Of a DNA stretch of 64,000 nucleotides, positions 43,491-54,227 are shown piece by piece. Position 1 is the stretch's first letter. The number at the start of each line of letters is the position of its first letter. A program made the translations under genes and the position numbers. The stretch is taken from assembly GCF_000247695.1 (NCBI RefSeq), contig NW_004624854.1, positions 1,230,934 through 1,294,933 on the forward strand, given 5' to 3'. The notes below the pieces were generated by a model. That model was given only the letters and a program-made list of their open reading frames with translations. It was not told the origin of the DNA and made no database searches. This DNA is from Heterocephalus glaber. Taxonomy: Eukaryota; Chordata; Mammalia; Rodentia; Bathyergidae.

Positions 43491-43689
43491 CATCCCAATG
43501 GACCCTGCCTGCAGACCCGCTGTTCCGGGCCTTTGTGATTCTTCCAGCTTGCTAATTTTCTTAGAATAGAGCATTTGTTCCTGAACTTCCAAGTTCCATT
43601 TTATAAATGTATCCTATACTGTGTGAACCCTGGCAAAGACTAGAAATTCCACTGGAACCAGCCAGTCCCACTAGGTAGCTTCCTGGAGA

Positions 43690-44188
43690 GTTAAAGATGT
43701 CATAGTGCAGTGACCCATCCAACCCACACGTGTACCAGCACAACTCATAACAGCTAAATCTTGGATGCGGCCCAGATGAATGGGTAAAGAAAATGTGGCA
43801 TTTACACACCGTGGAGTACTAGTGTGCCATAAAGAAGGGTAAACCTGAGTCATTCGCAGGAAAATGGATGGACCTTGAGAACATAATGTTAAGTGAAATA
43901 AATCAGACCCACGAGCCTAAATATCACATAAGTTCTTATATGAGAAACCCAGAGTATAAGTAATTTAAAGAACAAAATAAAAGTCAGACAATGGTTAACA
44001 GGGAGCTAGATCGTTTGCAGGGGAAAGGGGACCCGGAGATAGAGGTGGGGAAGGGAAGGGAAGAGGGAGAATGAAGGTGTGTCGTGTGTCATGTGTTGTG
44101 TGTCCTGGGCGTGCACCAGCGCCCCGAGAAGAATGCAATCATTGTGTATTGCACATGCGTGCTAATAAAATAAAAATTCAGAAAACTG
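43690..44188 (+). mobile_element. L1 LINE 3' end with tail
   Basis: 'cataacagctaaatcttggatg', 'ggagtactagtgtgccataa', 'atggatggaccttgagaac', 'gttaagtgaaataaatcag', and a GGGGAAGGGAAGG-rich 3' UTR. It ends 'gctaataaaataaaaattc'. Same subfamily as 50822-51428. Confidence 0.92.
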
Positions 44189-44235
44189 TCACTTTCCATT
44201 ATGCTTTGTACTTTTTCATTTCATTCATTTATTTA

Positions 44236-44304
44236 TTTCTGCAGAGCTGGGATCAAACCCAGGCTGGGCAAACACACTATCACCGAGCTGCACCCCAGCC
44301 CTGA
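44236..44304 (-). mobile_element. ID-like SINE, old type
   Basis: Reverse 'gctgggatcaaacccaggc' and 'ctatcaccgagctgcacc'. Confidence 0.78.
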
Positions 44305-44494
44305 GTCCCTGCCTGGCTCCTTGGGCTAAGGGTCCCTGCCGGGTCCAGCAGGAAGTGAGGATCGATCCCCAGGTGTCCATGACAGCAGAAAGGAACCCTA
44401 AGCTTTCACTTCTGCTCAGATGCTGGGTTCTCATGCAATAACTGATCATTTCATCACTGTGCCAGACAATCTTTAGCGTGGAAACTTCTGTCTT
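44305..44494. other. Unique DNA
   Basis: Nothing recognised. Confidence 0.25.
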
Positions 44495-44613
44495 TTCTTT
44501 TTTGAGGCAGGACAGGGTCTCATGTATAGTCAAGCTGGGCTTGAACTTACTGCGATCCTCCTGCCTCAGCCTCCCCAGTGCTGGGGTGACAGTCTTGCGG
44601 CACCATGCCGGTG
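44495..44613 (-). mobile_element. B1 SINE
   Basis: Reverse B1: 'ttttttgaggcaggacaggg' and 'cagcctccccagtgctgggg'. Diverged at the end. Confidence 0.85.
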
Positions 44614-44899
44614 GAAGATTTATTTCTGCCCCAGAACGCGTCCTGCTGGGCCCTGCCCTGGTCACCCCAGCTCCCTCACACCCTCTAAGCCTTCCAAGCC
44701 TTCGGTCCAGCTCCGATCCCAGCGGGCGCAGCTCTGCGCTGGTCCCCACGCCCATCCGGGATTCTGCTTCGCTGCCCATGGTCTGGCGTCGCCCAGTCTT
44801 GGCCACAATAGGGGACCTGGATATCAATCTCATGAATTTAAAAGAATTGTAATAAGCCACACATAAACCACCAACGACAGTCATCAATACCTGGAGAGA
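44614..44899. other. Unique DNA
   Basis: Open frames 44478-44866 (plus) and 44225-44887 (minus, 220 codons) are largely translations of the SINEs on either side. No gene. Confidence 0.35.
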
Positions 44900-44986
44900 T
44901 TTTTTTTTTTCAGTACCCGGGGATTGAACTCAGGACCTTGAGCTTGTGAGGCAGGCATGGTGCCACTGAGCTACAACCCCGGCCCA
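44900..44986 (-). mobile_element. ID SINE
   Basis: Reverse: poly-T, 'agtacccggggattgaactc' and 'gccactgagctacaacccc'. Confidence 0.92.
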
Positions 44987-45205
44987 GGAGATTTGTTTTT
45001 ACTGTGGCAACCCTAATTCTAAGGGAGGCAACCATTTAAGTCTTCCTAAAATGTTTACATGTGCATCGTTAATCTAAATTACATGTGCATATAATAGTAT
45101 ATAATTTCTATTTTGAAAAATGTATGACATTTGAGAAAGGAAGTGAATGAATTGCTTTTGCCGGGCATAGAAACACACACTTCCCGGAAGTGCTGAGGAT
45201 ACATT
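44987..45205. other. Unique AT-rich DNA
   Basis: Nothing recognised. Confidence 0.25.
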
Positions 45206-45338
45206 TCTTCTTTCTCTTTTTTCTTTCTGAGACAGGTTCTCTCTATGTAGCTTAGGCTGGCTTCAAACTAGCAGCCATCCTTCTGCCTCAGCCTCCTGAG
45301 TGCTGGGATCATAGGTATGCGCCACCATGCCAGGCATG
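45206..45338 (-). mobile_element. B1 SINE
   Basis: Reverse B1: 'tttctgagacaggttctctc' to 'gcgccaccatgccaggc'. Confidence 0.92.
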
Positions 45339-45499
45339 AAGGATAGATTTCAACATAAGTTTTGTCTTTATTGATTTGAGATTTTGCACGGCTGAGGGTG
45401 GAGCCCAGGGCTTTGGGATGCCAGACAATGTTCTACCTGGAGACAGATCCTGGGTTGTCTTTCTGTGGTTGCTTTTTAAAGAAACTGTATACTTGGGCT

Positions 45500-45665
45500 G
45501 GACAGGTAGGTGGGGGAGAAGCCCTGGGTTCCATCCCAGCATCCCCAAAACAAACAGAGTTGTGCTGCAGAAGTGTTCGGGGAGATTCTCTTCCAGCTTG
45601 CAATCCTCCTGCCTCAGGCTCCCCAAGTGCTGGGATGACACACTCGTGCTATGCTGCTCAGCTGT
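45500..45665 (-). mobile_element. B1 SINE fragment with ID-like flank
   Basis: Reverse 'caatcctcctgcctcaggct' and 'aagtgctgggatgacacac' at 45600-45650. A plus-strand 'ggtgggggagaagccctggg' piece just upstream looks like an ID remnant. Confidence 0.55.
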
Positions 45666-45694
45666 GCTTTCTTTTCTTATTTTGTTTTTGGCTT

Positions 45695-45885
45695 TGTTTT
45701 GTTCACAGTACTGGGGGTTGAACCTAGGGCCATCACACCGAGCTATATCTCCAGCCCTTTCTTACTTTCTTTGTTTGAGACAGAACTCCACTAAATCCGC
45801 AAACTACCTAAACTGGCTTGAGTTTGCAATCCTCTCATCTGGGTCTCCCAGGCTCTGGGATTATAGTGCTGTACCCAGTTCCTTT
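45695..45885 (-). mobile_element. B1-dID composite SINE
   Basis: On the minus strand a B1 (from about 45880) runs into 'gggctggagatatagctcgg' and 'ggccctaggttcaaccccc'. Box A is joined directly to box B, the deleted-ID form. Confidence 0.7.
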
Positions 45886-46534
45886 TACTCTGCTCCTAAT
45901 CTCCCTCCCTCCCTCTCTCCTGATTTTCCCCCTCTTTTTTGGAAGCAGGTGGCTTGGCATTGCCCTCCGTCTGAATGGCTATTACCGACTCTTAGTTAAG
46001 CCCTGGGTCCTGCAGAGCCACGCGGTCCACACTGCCTCTCAGCCCAGGCCTGGTGGCTGCAAACTGGGGTCACTCTTCCAGTGCAGCAGGGTTCGAGGCC
46101 CCAGGGAACCAGGCTCTGGCCGGGCTGAGGGGACGCACAGGTCCTAATGTGAGAATGGAGAGGTCCGAAGGCTGCTCTCTGGAAAGGCTCCCGCTACTTA
46201 GAAGCCCAACAGGAAGTCCCATTGTTCAAGGGCAGAAACTTCAAGGCTCTGCTCCTAAAACGCCTTGAACCTCCCCGGGGCCAGCACTCCATTCACGGGG
46301 ACTCTAGGTGGGGCGCCAGGGCTTCCTGCATTTTCTTCGCTGTGGTAACTTGTGCTTTTGTTTCCGAGCACAGGGCGGAGGACAGATCCTCGGCCACTTC
46401 GGTTTCTTATATGTGGCTACAAAACGACCAGTCCTGGTGAAATGATGCTTTATATTTAGAGAAAACCCTCAGTCCCGTTTCCCAAAACCATTTTTAAAAA
46501 ATCTCTCTTTATTAAAACGGAAACAAAAGTTTTT
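45886..46534. other. Unique DNA
   Basis: Frames 45376-45999 and 45818-46147 (plus) overlap the SINEs and are not genes. The remainder is unassigned. Confidence 0.3.
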
Positions 46535-46670
46535 GTAAATAGGGAGGGTTGGAGGGGAAGGAGGGGAATGGGGAAAAACAAGAAGCAGGGTACATGGGGT
46601 ACAGGTGCAGATTCCCAGGGAGGACTGTGGTCATAGTGTCCCTAAAATGTACCACTGAGTTTCATGGAAA
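46535..46670 (+). mobile_element. L1 LINE 3' UTR fragment
   Basis: 'ggaggggaatggggaaaaac', 'caggtgcagattcccaggg' and 'cctaaaatgtaccactgag' parallel the block at 12453-12570. Confidence 0.65.
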
Positions 46671-47518
46671 AATGAGAACTCTCCCTTTCTTTCCCAGGAA
46701 ATTTTGTCTGTGGCTAAGTGTGGCTGCGTACACGTTCCTAACCGAGAAATCTCACCCCAGGCAACAGCATACGTGCTACGGGGCTCAAAGCTGGCGAAGG
46801 AGAATTCCCTTTTCCCGTTCTTTGTGGACAAATGTGAATGAATCATTCTTACACAGTTTGTTGCCTTGAAGTAATATTTTAAACAAAGAGCAAACTGTCA
46901 TAAACCCAAACAATGAAGGGAAAGTCAAGAAACATAATAGCCTGATGAATATTTTGGTCTCAAAAGTTTCTTTTCAACCTTTTAAGTTTTCTCGTGGCTC
47001 ATGGCTGATGGAGAGAGATGCTCCAGAATGAGACTAGTAACTCCGAATACGTAACATAAACAGGAATGTCTCCTCTTAGTGCAGTAAGACCGTTGGTTCC
47101 ACACGAGGCTGTGCCAACATACCGGGAGCAGTTTCGGCCCAAATGCTCAGTTAGTAGCTAACTTTACAGTACAAGGTCATTGGACTGCAAAAACAGCTTA
47201 ATGTGGTAACAAAGTAAAACCCAAGGCCTCACACACACCTCCCTCGCTACCCTGCATTGAGTCAGCATCCTGACCAAGGGCATTTTTAATAGACCTTTCT
47301 TCATGGTCTCAGGTATGTTTGGGTTTGTGCACAGAATGAATTTTGCATGCAACTTGTGGACAAAGAGGTTTCCTGAAGACTAAGGTGTGAATAATCTTAG
47401 TAAAAATAAGTACTTTGCAGAACTTTTGAATTAGTCTACGAATAGATAATATTGCACTGAATCCCCTAATACAGGAATCGACTAGAACTTTTGTTTGTTT
47501 TCCCCACCATCAAAATGT
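46671..47518. other. Repeat-free DNA, possibly conserved
   Basis: No gene. The section 46840-47000 is AT-rich and unique, with 'aaacaaagagcaaactgtc' and similar text. Confidence 0.3.
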
Positions 47519-47520
47519 AG

Positions 47521-47660
47521 AAGCCAGGCATGGTGGTGCACACCTGTGATCCCCACACTCAGGAGGCTGAGGCAGGAGGATAGTGAGTTTGAGGCCAGCC
47601 TGCGCTACATAGCCAGTTCAAGTCCTGGACTGTGAGACTCTGTCTCCAACACCAGAACAC
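47521..47660 (+). mobile_element. B1 SINE with duplicated core
   Basis: 'aagccaggcatggtggtgcac' to 'gagactctgtctccaacac', with 'gcgctacatagccagttcaag'. Confidence 0.92.
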
Positions 47661-48010
47661 AAACAAGCAAACCAACAGGCCGAAGAGGTAAAGTTCTGGG
47701 ACCGGAAGGAAACGCACATGTGCTGTTACACAAAATCTGATTGAAATTAGGTTTTTGGCTTTGGAAACCAAGAAAATCAGCAGGAATTGAGAAGAGTAAA
47801 GGTGAGTCTATAGGTCCGAATCAGACATGAGCCCAGGCATTCAGTTTCCTTTCCACCTTTCTCTCTCCAAGATCATGGTGCTTTTACCCATTTGGTTTCA
47901 AGAGGTGAAATTTACTGGGTTTTATTTATGTTTTGAAATTTTGCAGTAGAAGGGAACATTGAAAAGGAGGAAGCACTTGACTGCAGGATCAAAATTCTAT
48001 TAAAACCCAT
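47661..48010. other. Unique DNA
   Basis: Nothing recognised. Confidence 0.25.
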
Positions 48011-48013
48011 GGG

Positions 48014-48178
48014 ATTCTTTTGTTTTGTTTTGTTTTGTTTAGACAGAGTCTTGATATATAGCCCAGGCTGGCTTTGAACTCAAAATGTAGGCCAGGGTGA
48101 ATTACAATTCACGGCAACCCTCCTGCCTCAGCATCCGAGGTGCGGGGATCATAGGCATTCACCACCACACTAGCAAAT
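48014..48178 (-). mobile_element. B1 SINE with duplicated core
   Basis: Reverse B1: (TTTTG)n head, 'agacagagtcttgatatatag' and 'ggcattcaccaccacactag'. Confidence 0.9.
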
Positions 48179-48231
48179 TCCATGGTATTAGAAATTATGT
48201 GAAATTGGAAAGATAAAAATTACATTTTAAG

Positions 48232-48318
48232 GGGCTGGGGATTTAGCTCAGTGGTTCTGCCACCTGCCTTGCAAGCACAAGGTCCTGAGTTCAATCCCTG
48301 GTACCAAAAATTTTTTTT
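48232..48318 (+). mobile_element. ID SINE with target-site duplication
   Basis: 'ggggctggggatttagctcag' to 'gttcaatccctggtacc'. 'aaattacatttta' before and 'aaattacattttta' after show the duplicated target. Confidence 0.95.
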
Positions 48319-49320
48319 AAATTACATTTTTAAAGCATTTTACAGTTCACAAAAGCCTTTCATTCAAAATTATTTCATTTGCGGTTACCAAGAGGGAGGC
48401 CCGGAGTTCCAGTCTGGCTCACAGCAGGGCGATGCCAGGCACCAGGCCTCTGCCTACTGCAGCAGTGCCTTTTCATCCTCCTCCCCACCCCCAGCACTGA
48501 GATTTGCTCGTGGTTGCGGAGCCGCGGCAAAGACTAAAAGCTTTTGAGGACACATCCATCGTCCTGCTTACCTTTGCATCCGAGTCTAAAGTTAAGTGTT
48601 CACTTAATATTCACTGAGTGATGAACGGAATAAAAATTAAAAGATTGATGCAGAAGAACCACTTTTCGGATAATGAGGGGGCAAATGAAAAGAGAAAGTC
48701 AATGCTGTTGTATTTTCGATTTTGCTTTGGTGTTGGGGCTGAATCAAAACTATAGCTCCCATCTGGAGACTATCATGTGTAGAAAACAGCTCTGAATGCC
48801 AGGTACCCAGTTAGATGCCGTCTGTCCACCCGCCCGTCCATCATTGTCTATATAGCTTTTATCGTCTGTCATTAGCCTCATCCACAGGGTACACCTCTTC
48901 ACCCACTATTGCTGTCAATTTCTCAGATTCTAAGTCAGTGATAACTTAAACTTGTTCTGCTGTATTGCCAGCACCCATGGTCGAAGGGCAACAACAAATA
49001 AAAAGGCTACCTGTCACCCCTGGAAGAATCCGAGCTGGTAGCCATGAAATCATTTTGTATTTATCTCTGCATTTATAGTTGTTATATTTCCTTGACAAAT
49101 TTAGTAATTTTATAGGTTTATTAAAGCATCAATTGATCGCATTTGCAGTATTCCCTCCGCGTGGCTTAGCTCGGACTAGATTTCAACTGGCCACACATCG
49201 TGTTTTCCTACGTGTTTTCTCCACCTGCCTACCTAGGTGGGAACCCTGGATGCACTGTGCTTGGGATGTGACTCTGTCACCCAGGAAAGAGCACCCAGGG
49301 GGAGAGGCAGGGCTCTGTCC
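48319..49320. other. Unique DNA
   Basis: No SINE or gene. The AT-rich part at 48590-49140 could be conserved non-coding sequence. Confidence 0.3.
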
Positions 49321-49322
49321 CA

Positions 49323-49365
49323 GCACACACACACACACACGAACGCATGCGTGCACACACACAAA
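49323..49365 (+). repeat. (AC)n microsatellite with ACGCATGCGTGC interruption
   Basis: Two AC runs are separated by 'gaacgcatgcgtgc', a Z-DNA-prone alternating tract. Confidence 0.92.
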
Positions 49366-50390
49366 GGGGTTCCCTTTCTGCAAAGTCTCTGTAAGTAAAC
49401 ATTCATGCATGACATGGAAGAAAACCGAAAAGAAGAACTAAGCCGTTACTGATTTAAGGCTGATGACTGAAAAGACACATGGAGATCAAAGAAGACACAT
49501 TTTACAAAGCTGAACCCACAAAACACATGAAGCTGCGCTAGCCAGGGTCATGGTGACCCTTGGACTAGAGTCCACACAGGTGGACCACAGAGGTGACTCA
49601 GTGAGGAGCCCCAAGCCCCAGGGTCCCCTCGGGCTCAGCCGGGCCGGGCGGCCCCTACCTGCCGTCCACGCCGTCCAGGACCCGTCCTCCTTGCTGCCTG
49701 CGAGCTGCGGGCTGGGCTGGGGCACTGTGCCCGCGTCCGGGGAAGGCAAACAAACCCAGCAGAAACGGACTTCAAAGGGTGACCCAGTGACTCGGGACAG
49801 TGTGTGCCGCCTCAGAAAAACAACAGCAGCAGCAAAGCGAGTGCTGGAGTTCAAAGAGCCCGGAGGAAATCGATGCAGTGTCCTGGGCCCAGGAGGAGGC
49901 AGGCCAGCCTCCAGTCCCTCACATGGGGCCAGGTGACAGCCTGGGACCCCTGTCACCTCCCTCACCTGTCCTGAGCAGATGGCCCGGGGTTCTGACTGCC
50001 CCCACGGGGTGCCCGGGCCCCGCAGCTGCTGCCCTGTTACTTTCCCACAGCTGCGGCCTCTGCCAAGGACACTGCAGCGCTGGAGCCGGGTTCTGTTCCC
50101 AGCGGCCCCCGAGAAGCAGCGAGTGAGAAATCCTTGGAGTCCCCAGCTCGGTGATGGTTCACTTGTTTGCTTTCGCGGTGGCCTGCATGCTGTGACCCGC
50201 ACAGTGGGTGAAATTCACCATGCTGAGGCTTCCGCAAGTCAAAACCCGAGAAACCAGGAACCCTAGAGAGCTGCGAAATGCAGATCCCAACAACCCTCCT
50301 GCCCGCATTCCCGACCCAGCTCCTGTGGCTCTGAAGCACTGACTGCTTCTTCGTCTCAACCATCACTGGCACTTTCTCTTTGTGCATATA
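49366..50390. other. GC-rich unique DNA with long chance frames
   Basis: A 238-codon minus frame (49486-50202) overlaps three plus frames (49550-49936, 49800-50126, 49979-50266) across GC-rich DNA. There is no recognisable domain and no supporting splice or start evidence. Confidence 0.4.
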
Positions 50391-50484
50391 TATTCCAGAC
50401 TCGGTCTTGCCATGTAGCCGGGCTGGCCTTGAACTTGGTTCAATCCTCCTGCCTCAGCCTCCTGGGTGCTGGGATTACAGGTAA
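50391..50484 (-). mobile_element. B1 SINE, 5' end missing
   Basis: Reverse: 'ccagactcggtcttgccatg' to 'gtgctgggattacagg'. Confidence 0.88.
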
Positions 50485-50821
50485 ACCCCAAAACTTTCTT
50501 TTAAAAATATTTGGAGTTAGTCCAGGCAAAGAGCTCTCAGGTGTTAGAACCATCGAGGAGCCTTCAGAGCAATTTCCAAGGCTTGGGACAATTCGACGCT
50601 ATCACTCCCAGGAGGTGAGGAAACACCATTTCCCGTGGAGGTCACATTGAAGACAGGCCCAGCTGTTGGCCTGGAAGTCATGGAGCTGGACAGGCTTGAC
50701 AGCGAGAGGAAAGCGCTTCTCCTGCTGGCCCTGGGGGCCTCCTCGGCCTGCAGAGCTCCTTGGAGACCAGGGCTGAGCAGGAAATCAAGTTTTATTTTGA
50801 AAAATCCTACTGGATGAAGAC
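50485..50821. other. Unique DNA
   Basis: Opposed short frames 50544-50864 (minus) and 50635-50817 (plus), no domain. Confidence 0.3.
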
Positions 50822-51428
50822 ACCATGTCACAGCAATCCATGCACACCCACGTTTATAGCACACAGCTCATAACAGTGAAATCTTGGAAGTGCCCTGTAC
50901 GTCCATCATCAGAAGAATAGCGGAGTGTGGTGCCTGTAATCCCAACACTCAGGAGGCTGAGGCAGGAAGATCTCCATAAGCTTGAGCCCAGCCTGGGCTA
51001 CATAGTGAGTTCGAGTCCAGCTAGAACTACATAGGGAGACAAACAAATAGAGATGAATGGATAAGAAAAGTGGTATTTACACATAATGAGTACTACTCAG
51101 CTATAAAGAAGAAAAAATTGAGTCATTTGTAGGAAAATGGATGCATCTTGAGACCGTAAGGTTAAGGGAAATAAGTCAGACAGAGGCTTAAATATTGTAT
51201 AGTTTCTCTGCTGTGAGGAACTTAGAGTACCAATAAAAGATAAGAGCAAGCAGGGAGCGAGGTCTTTTGCAAATTGGAAGGGTTTCTGGAGATGCAGGGA
51301 GGGCAGAGGAGCAGGGGAAGGGAATAAGGACTAAGCTTGCTCTGTGCGTGGTCCAACTCCCCACACGAATGCAGTCGCTCTGCACTGCGATCGTGTATCA
51401 GTAAAAATGAAAATTAGAATAAATCCTC
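50822..51428 (+). mobile_element. L1 LINE 3' end, interrupted by B1
   Basis: 'acgtttatagcacacagctc', 'gaaatcttggaagtgccctg', then after the B1 'gagtactactcagctataaag', 'ggaaaatggatgcatcttgag' and a terminal 'cagtaaaaatgaaaattag'. Block order and ending match the L1 at 43690-44188. Confidence 0.92.
50927..51050 (+). mobile_element. B1 SINE nested in L1
   Basis: 'agtgtggtgcctgtaatccc', 'gggctacatagtgagttcg' and 'ctagaactacatagggagac'. It splits the L1 sequence 'atcagaagaat..agatgaatgg'. Confidence 0.9.
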
Positions 51429-51776
51429 CATGGTGTTCAGCCTTTAAACTCCTTCTGAGGAGGGAATGGTCTGCCGAAAAGGCTTGAAATATAGCCGGCT
51501 TTGAGGCTGTTCGCCCTGGGGCAGAGTGAGCGGAATAAATACCTTTTGAGGTTTCTAGATTTGTGATCACAGATGGCTTTCCTTGTAACCTTTGTCCTTG
51601 AAGTGAGATTTCAGGGCTCTGTACAGGGAATGGGTAGAGAGCAAAGCAGAGGCCCATGGTCAGGGCTGAGCTCTAATTTCCCATCGTGGTGCCAGCGTTT
51701 CTCTTCTCTTTAAATCTGGTGCCTTTTTATTCCTATCACTTTCACTGCTGGGATTCTTCTAAAGGTCTGTGCTTTT
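51429..51776. other. Unique DNA
   Basis: No gene or repeat. Confidence 0.25.
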
Positions 51777-51932
51777 CTTCCTCCTCCTCCTCTTCCTCCA
51801 CTTCCTCCTCTTCTTCTTCTTGGTTTTGTTGAGACAGGGTCTTGCTATGAAGTGCAGGCTGGCCTTGAACTCACTGTGTAGCCCAGGCTGGCCTTGAACT
51901 CTCAGAGATCCTCCTGCCTCTGCCTCCAGAGT
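51777..51932 (-). mobile_element. B1 SINE with (TTC/TCC)n tail
   Basis: Reverse B1, 'gttgagacagggtcttgctat' to 'ctgcctccagagtc', headed by a long TCC/TTC pyrimidine tract (51777-51822). Confidence 0.9.
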
Positions 51933-52317
51933 CCCTTTCTTCTAAAGGAACCTGTTTCCTGCTGGGTAGTGGGGCCTTGGCTCCCATGCTGGCCCCTGTG
52001 ACCCCTGGAGCAGTGTGTGAAGACCACCCATGGGTCAGGCCAAGCCAGGTAGATGTCAGCGAGCCCCGCATGGGGTCTAGTGCAGCTTCGGTCTCAGGGG
52101 CCTGCTGTGAGAGCTGCTCCTGGGCCGATCAGAGGACAGGAACCTGAGCACAAGCTCTGAGGGATCCACCCGAGTGGACCCAGAGGAAGCCCTCCTCCAC
52201 CCAGCTCCTCTCCAGCCCTCTAGAGATGCTTCCTGGCCTCAGCCAGGCTGCCTGCCTGGAGGAATGGACGCTGGCTGTCTTAGGTCAATTGCCCTGTCCC
52301 CAGGACCTGTGCAGGGG
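51933..52317. other. Unique GC-rich DNA
   Basis: No gene was recognised. Confidence 0.25.
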
Positions 52318-52430
52318 AGGCCTGGGTCTTGCTAAGTCGCTGAGCTGCCCAGGTTTGAGGTACAACTTGTGATCCTCCTTCCTCAGCCTCCCAGAGTGCT
52401 GGGCTTATAGGCTTGTGCCACCAAGCCCGC
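52318..52430 (-). mobile_element. B1 SINE, diverged
   Basis: Reverse: 'gggtcttgctaagtcgctg', 'cagcctcccagagtgctggg' and 'gtgccaccaagcccg'. Confidence 0.82.
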
Positions 52431-52904
52431 TTCATCAGTACTTATTAAATGGTAAATCCGCTCCTAACTCTCCCAGTAATATCGTCTGCCTAAAACCCTT
52501 GAAAGTAGTAGATTTTAGAGAGGGTCTTCCAGGTCTTGTGAAATACTATTGGCCAAGCTGAGACAACTATTAGTGAAGTGAAAGTGAGCAAAGAAGAACC
52601 CAGTCAGTGTGGCAGGCTGGAGAGGTCAGACTCGAGCCCTAGGCCGACACACTGAACGTCACACCCTCACTTGTTATCGGCCTTCAGACAGCCTCACTCC
52701 TGCATGGTAAGGATTTGTACTCTGCATTTGAGGTGCAGGTGACTGGAAACAGGACCACACATTCCCACAGTCAAAATCAAGGGTGTGCCTGGTGTGCAGG
52801 TACGTTACCTGCCTTAACTTGCTTTTCCCTGACCATCTGGCTTGCTGAGGACTGTGAGTCCAGACGTGGATGGAGAAATTGAGGAAGAGAGATTAAGTTG
52901 CTCA
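52431..52904. other. Unique DNA
   Basis: Nothing recognised. Confidence 0.25.
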
Positions 52905-53312
52905 TTTGTCTTCGTTACTTTCTTGTAGATGAGATGCAACTCCTGACATCCACAATTCTAAGGGGGGAGGTTTATTTTGGCTCACAGTTTGTAGAGTTTT
53001 TAGTCTATAATCAGCTGGCTCCAAGGCAGGGTGGCATGGCAGAGGGCATCGAAAAGGAGAAACAGTCCACAGCATGGCAGCAGGAAGCAGAGAGAGAGAG
53101 AGGAGGAAGGAGACAGACGCTTCCAGGCCACTCCCCCAGTGACCACCTCCCCCCACCAGGCTGCACCTCCCAACAGCACATGTAGCTACCAACTCATCAG
53201 AGGACGATTCCACTGCTGAACATCACACGCCCAGGACCCAGTCACCCCCGAAAGCCCCCCCCAGAGCACATGAGACTTGGAGGGACCGCTAGGCATAAAC
53301 CTTAACACCAGG
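52905..53312 (+). repeat. Unassigned dispersed repeat, copy 1
   Basis: The block 'tcacagtttgtagag', 'ctggctccaaggcagggtgg' and 'ggagaaacagtccacagcatgg' recurs at 54228-54445. The rest ('ccaacagcacatgtagctacc', 'gcacatgagacttggaggg') follows the layout of a common rodent repeat that I recall but cannot name. A chance Glu/Arg-rich frame covers part of it. Confidence 0.6.
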
Positions 53313-53785
53313 TTAGTAAGTGGCAGACTTGAGGTCGGAATGAAAAGATCCACAGTTACTTTACGATAACTTAAACATGTGATGAATGCGTGACTTCTCT
53401 GGTCTTGCTAGGAAGAATGTCAAGGCACACTCGGACTGTGTCTGAACAAACAGGGCTCCCCGTGGATGCTGACCGCTGACAGGAAGTGGCCAATATTTAT
53501 ATATCACTGTCCAGTGTTCTCTCTTTTTCATGTTGGACCCTAAGCTCACATTATTTTGTCCCCCAAAAGTGATGTATTTGGGAAAAAAGTCAAATGAAAA
53601 TTTGTACCTGATAACAGGACAGATCTATAGTCTGATTTGGGAGTCTTTCTTGCTCTAATATTATTTTGTGTGTGAGTCCGTGAAAAGACCTGCTGGTTTT
53701 GGAGAATACAAAGGTTTACTCACTGAATGCCCCCCCAAACCACTGCAACTGCCTGAAAGGATCGTGAAAATGGTCACCTGTACTT
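53313..53785. other. Unique DNA
   Basis: Nothing recognised. Confidence 0.25.
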
Positions 53786-53787
53786 TC

Positions 53788-53897
53788 AACAGTTTCAAGG
53801 TCTCACCATGTAGTCCAGGGTGGCCTTGAAATTGTGGCGATCCTCCTGCCTCAGCCTCCTGAGTGCTGGGACTACAGATAGGCACCACATGCCCACC
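53788..53897 (-). mobile_element. B1 SINE
   Basis: Reverse B1: 'caaggtctcaccatgtagtcc' to 'gataggcaccacatgccc'. Confidence 0.9.
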
Positions 53898-53929
53898 CTG
53901 TATCAGTGGCTTTTAGAAAATTGAATAAA

Positions 53930-54115
53930 GCAAGTCTTGGTGGCACAAGCCTGTAATCCCAGCACTCTGGGAGGCTGAGACAGGATGTTCACAAGTTCAA
54001 GCCCAGCCTGGCAACTTAGTGATTTGGTGAGACCCCCATCTCAAAATCAGAAATAAAATCTGGGCTGGGGATGTAGCTCAGTGGGAAGGTCATGGGTTTA
54101 ATTCCCAGTATCAAA
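53930..54115 (+). mobile_element. B1-dID composite SINE, clear example
   Basis: A B1 ('aagtcttggtggcacaagcc' to 'ccatctcaaaatcag') is followed by 'gggctggggatgtagctcag' then directly 'gtcatgggtttaattccc'. Only the central ID segment is missing. Its tail has grown into the GAAA repeat. Confidence 0.85.
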
Positions 54116-54138
54116 AAAGGAAGGAAGGAAGGAAGAAA

Positions 54139-54196
<58 letters not shown>

Positions 54197-54200
54197 AAAT
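54116..54200 (+). repeat. (GGAA)n(GAAA)n microsatellite seeded by a B1-dID tail
   Basis: About 85 bp of GGAA then GAAA units start at the SINE tail. It is the longest microsatellite in the window. Confidence 0.97.
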
Positions 54201-54227
54201 TGAATTAAATTCTGGAAGTTAACATTC

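Noticed and set aside
44225..44887. 220-codon minus-strand open frame
   Set aside because: Much of it is the antisense reading of a B1 and an ID; the rest is featureless.
49486..50202. 238-codon minus-strand open frame
   Set aside because: GC-rich stretch with three overlapping plus-strand frames; low-order Pro/Gly/Ser-rich translation; no family resemblance.
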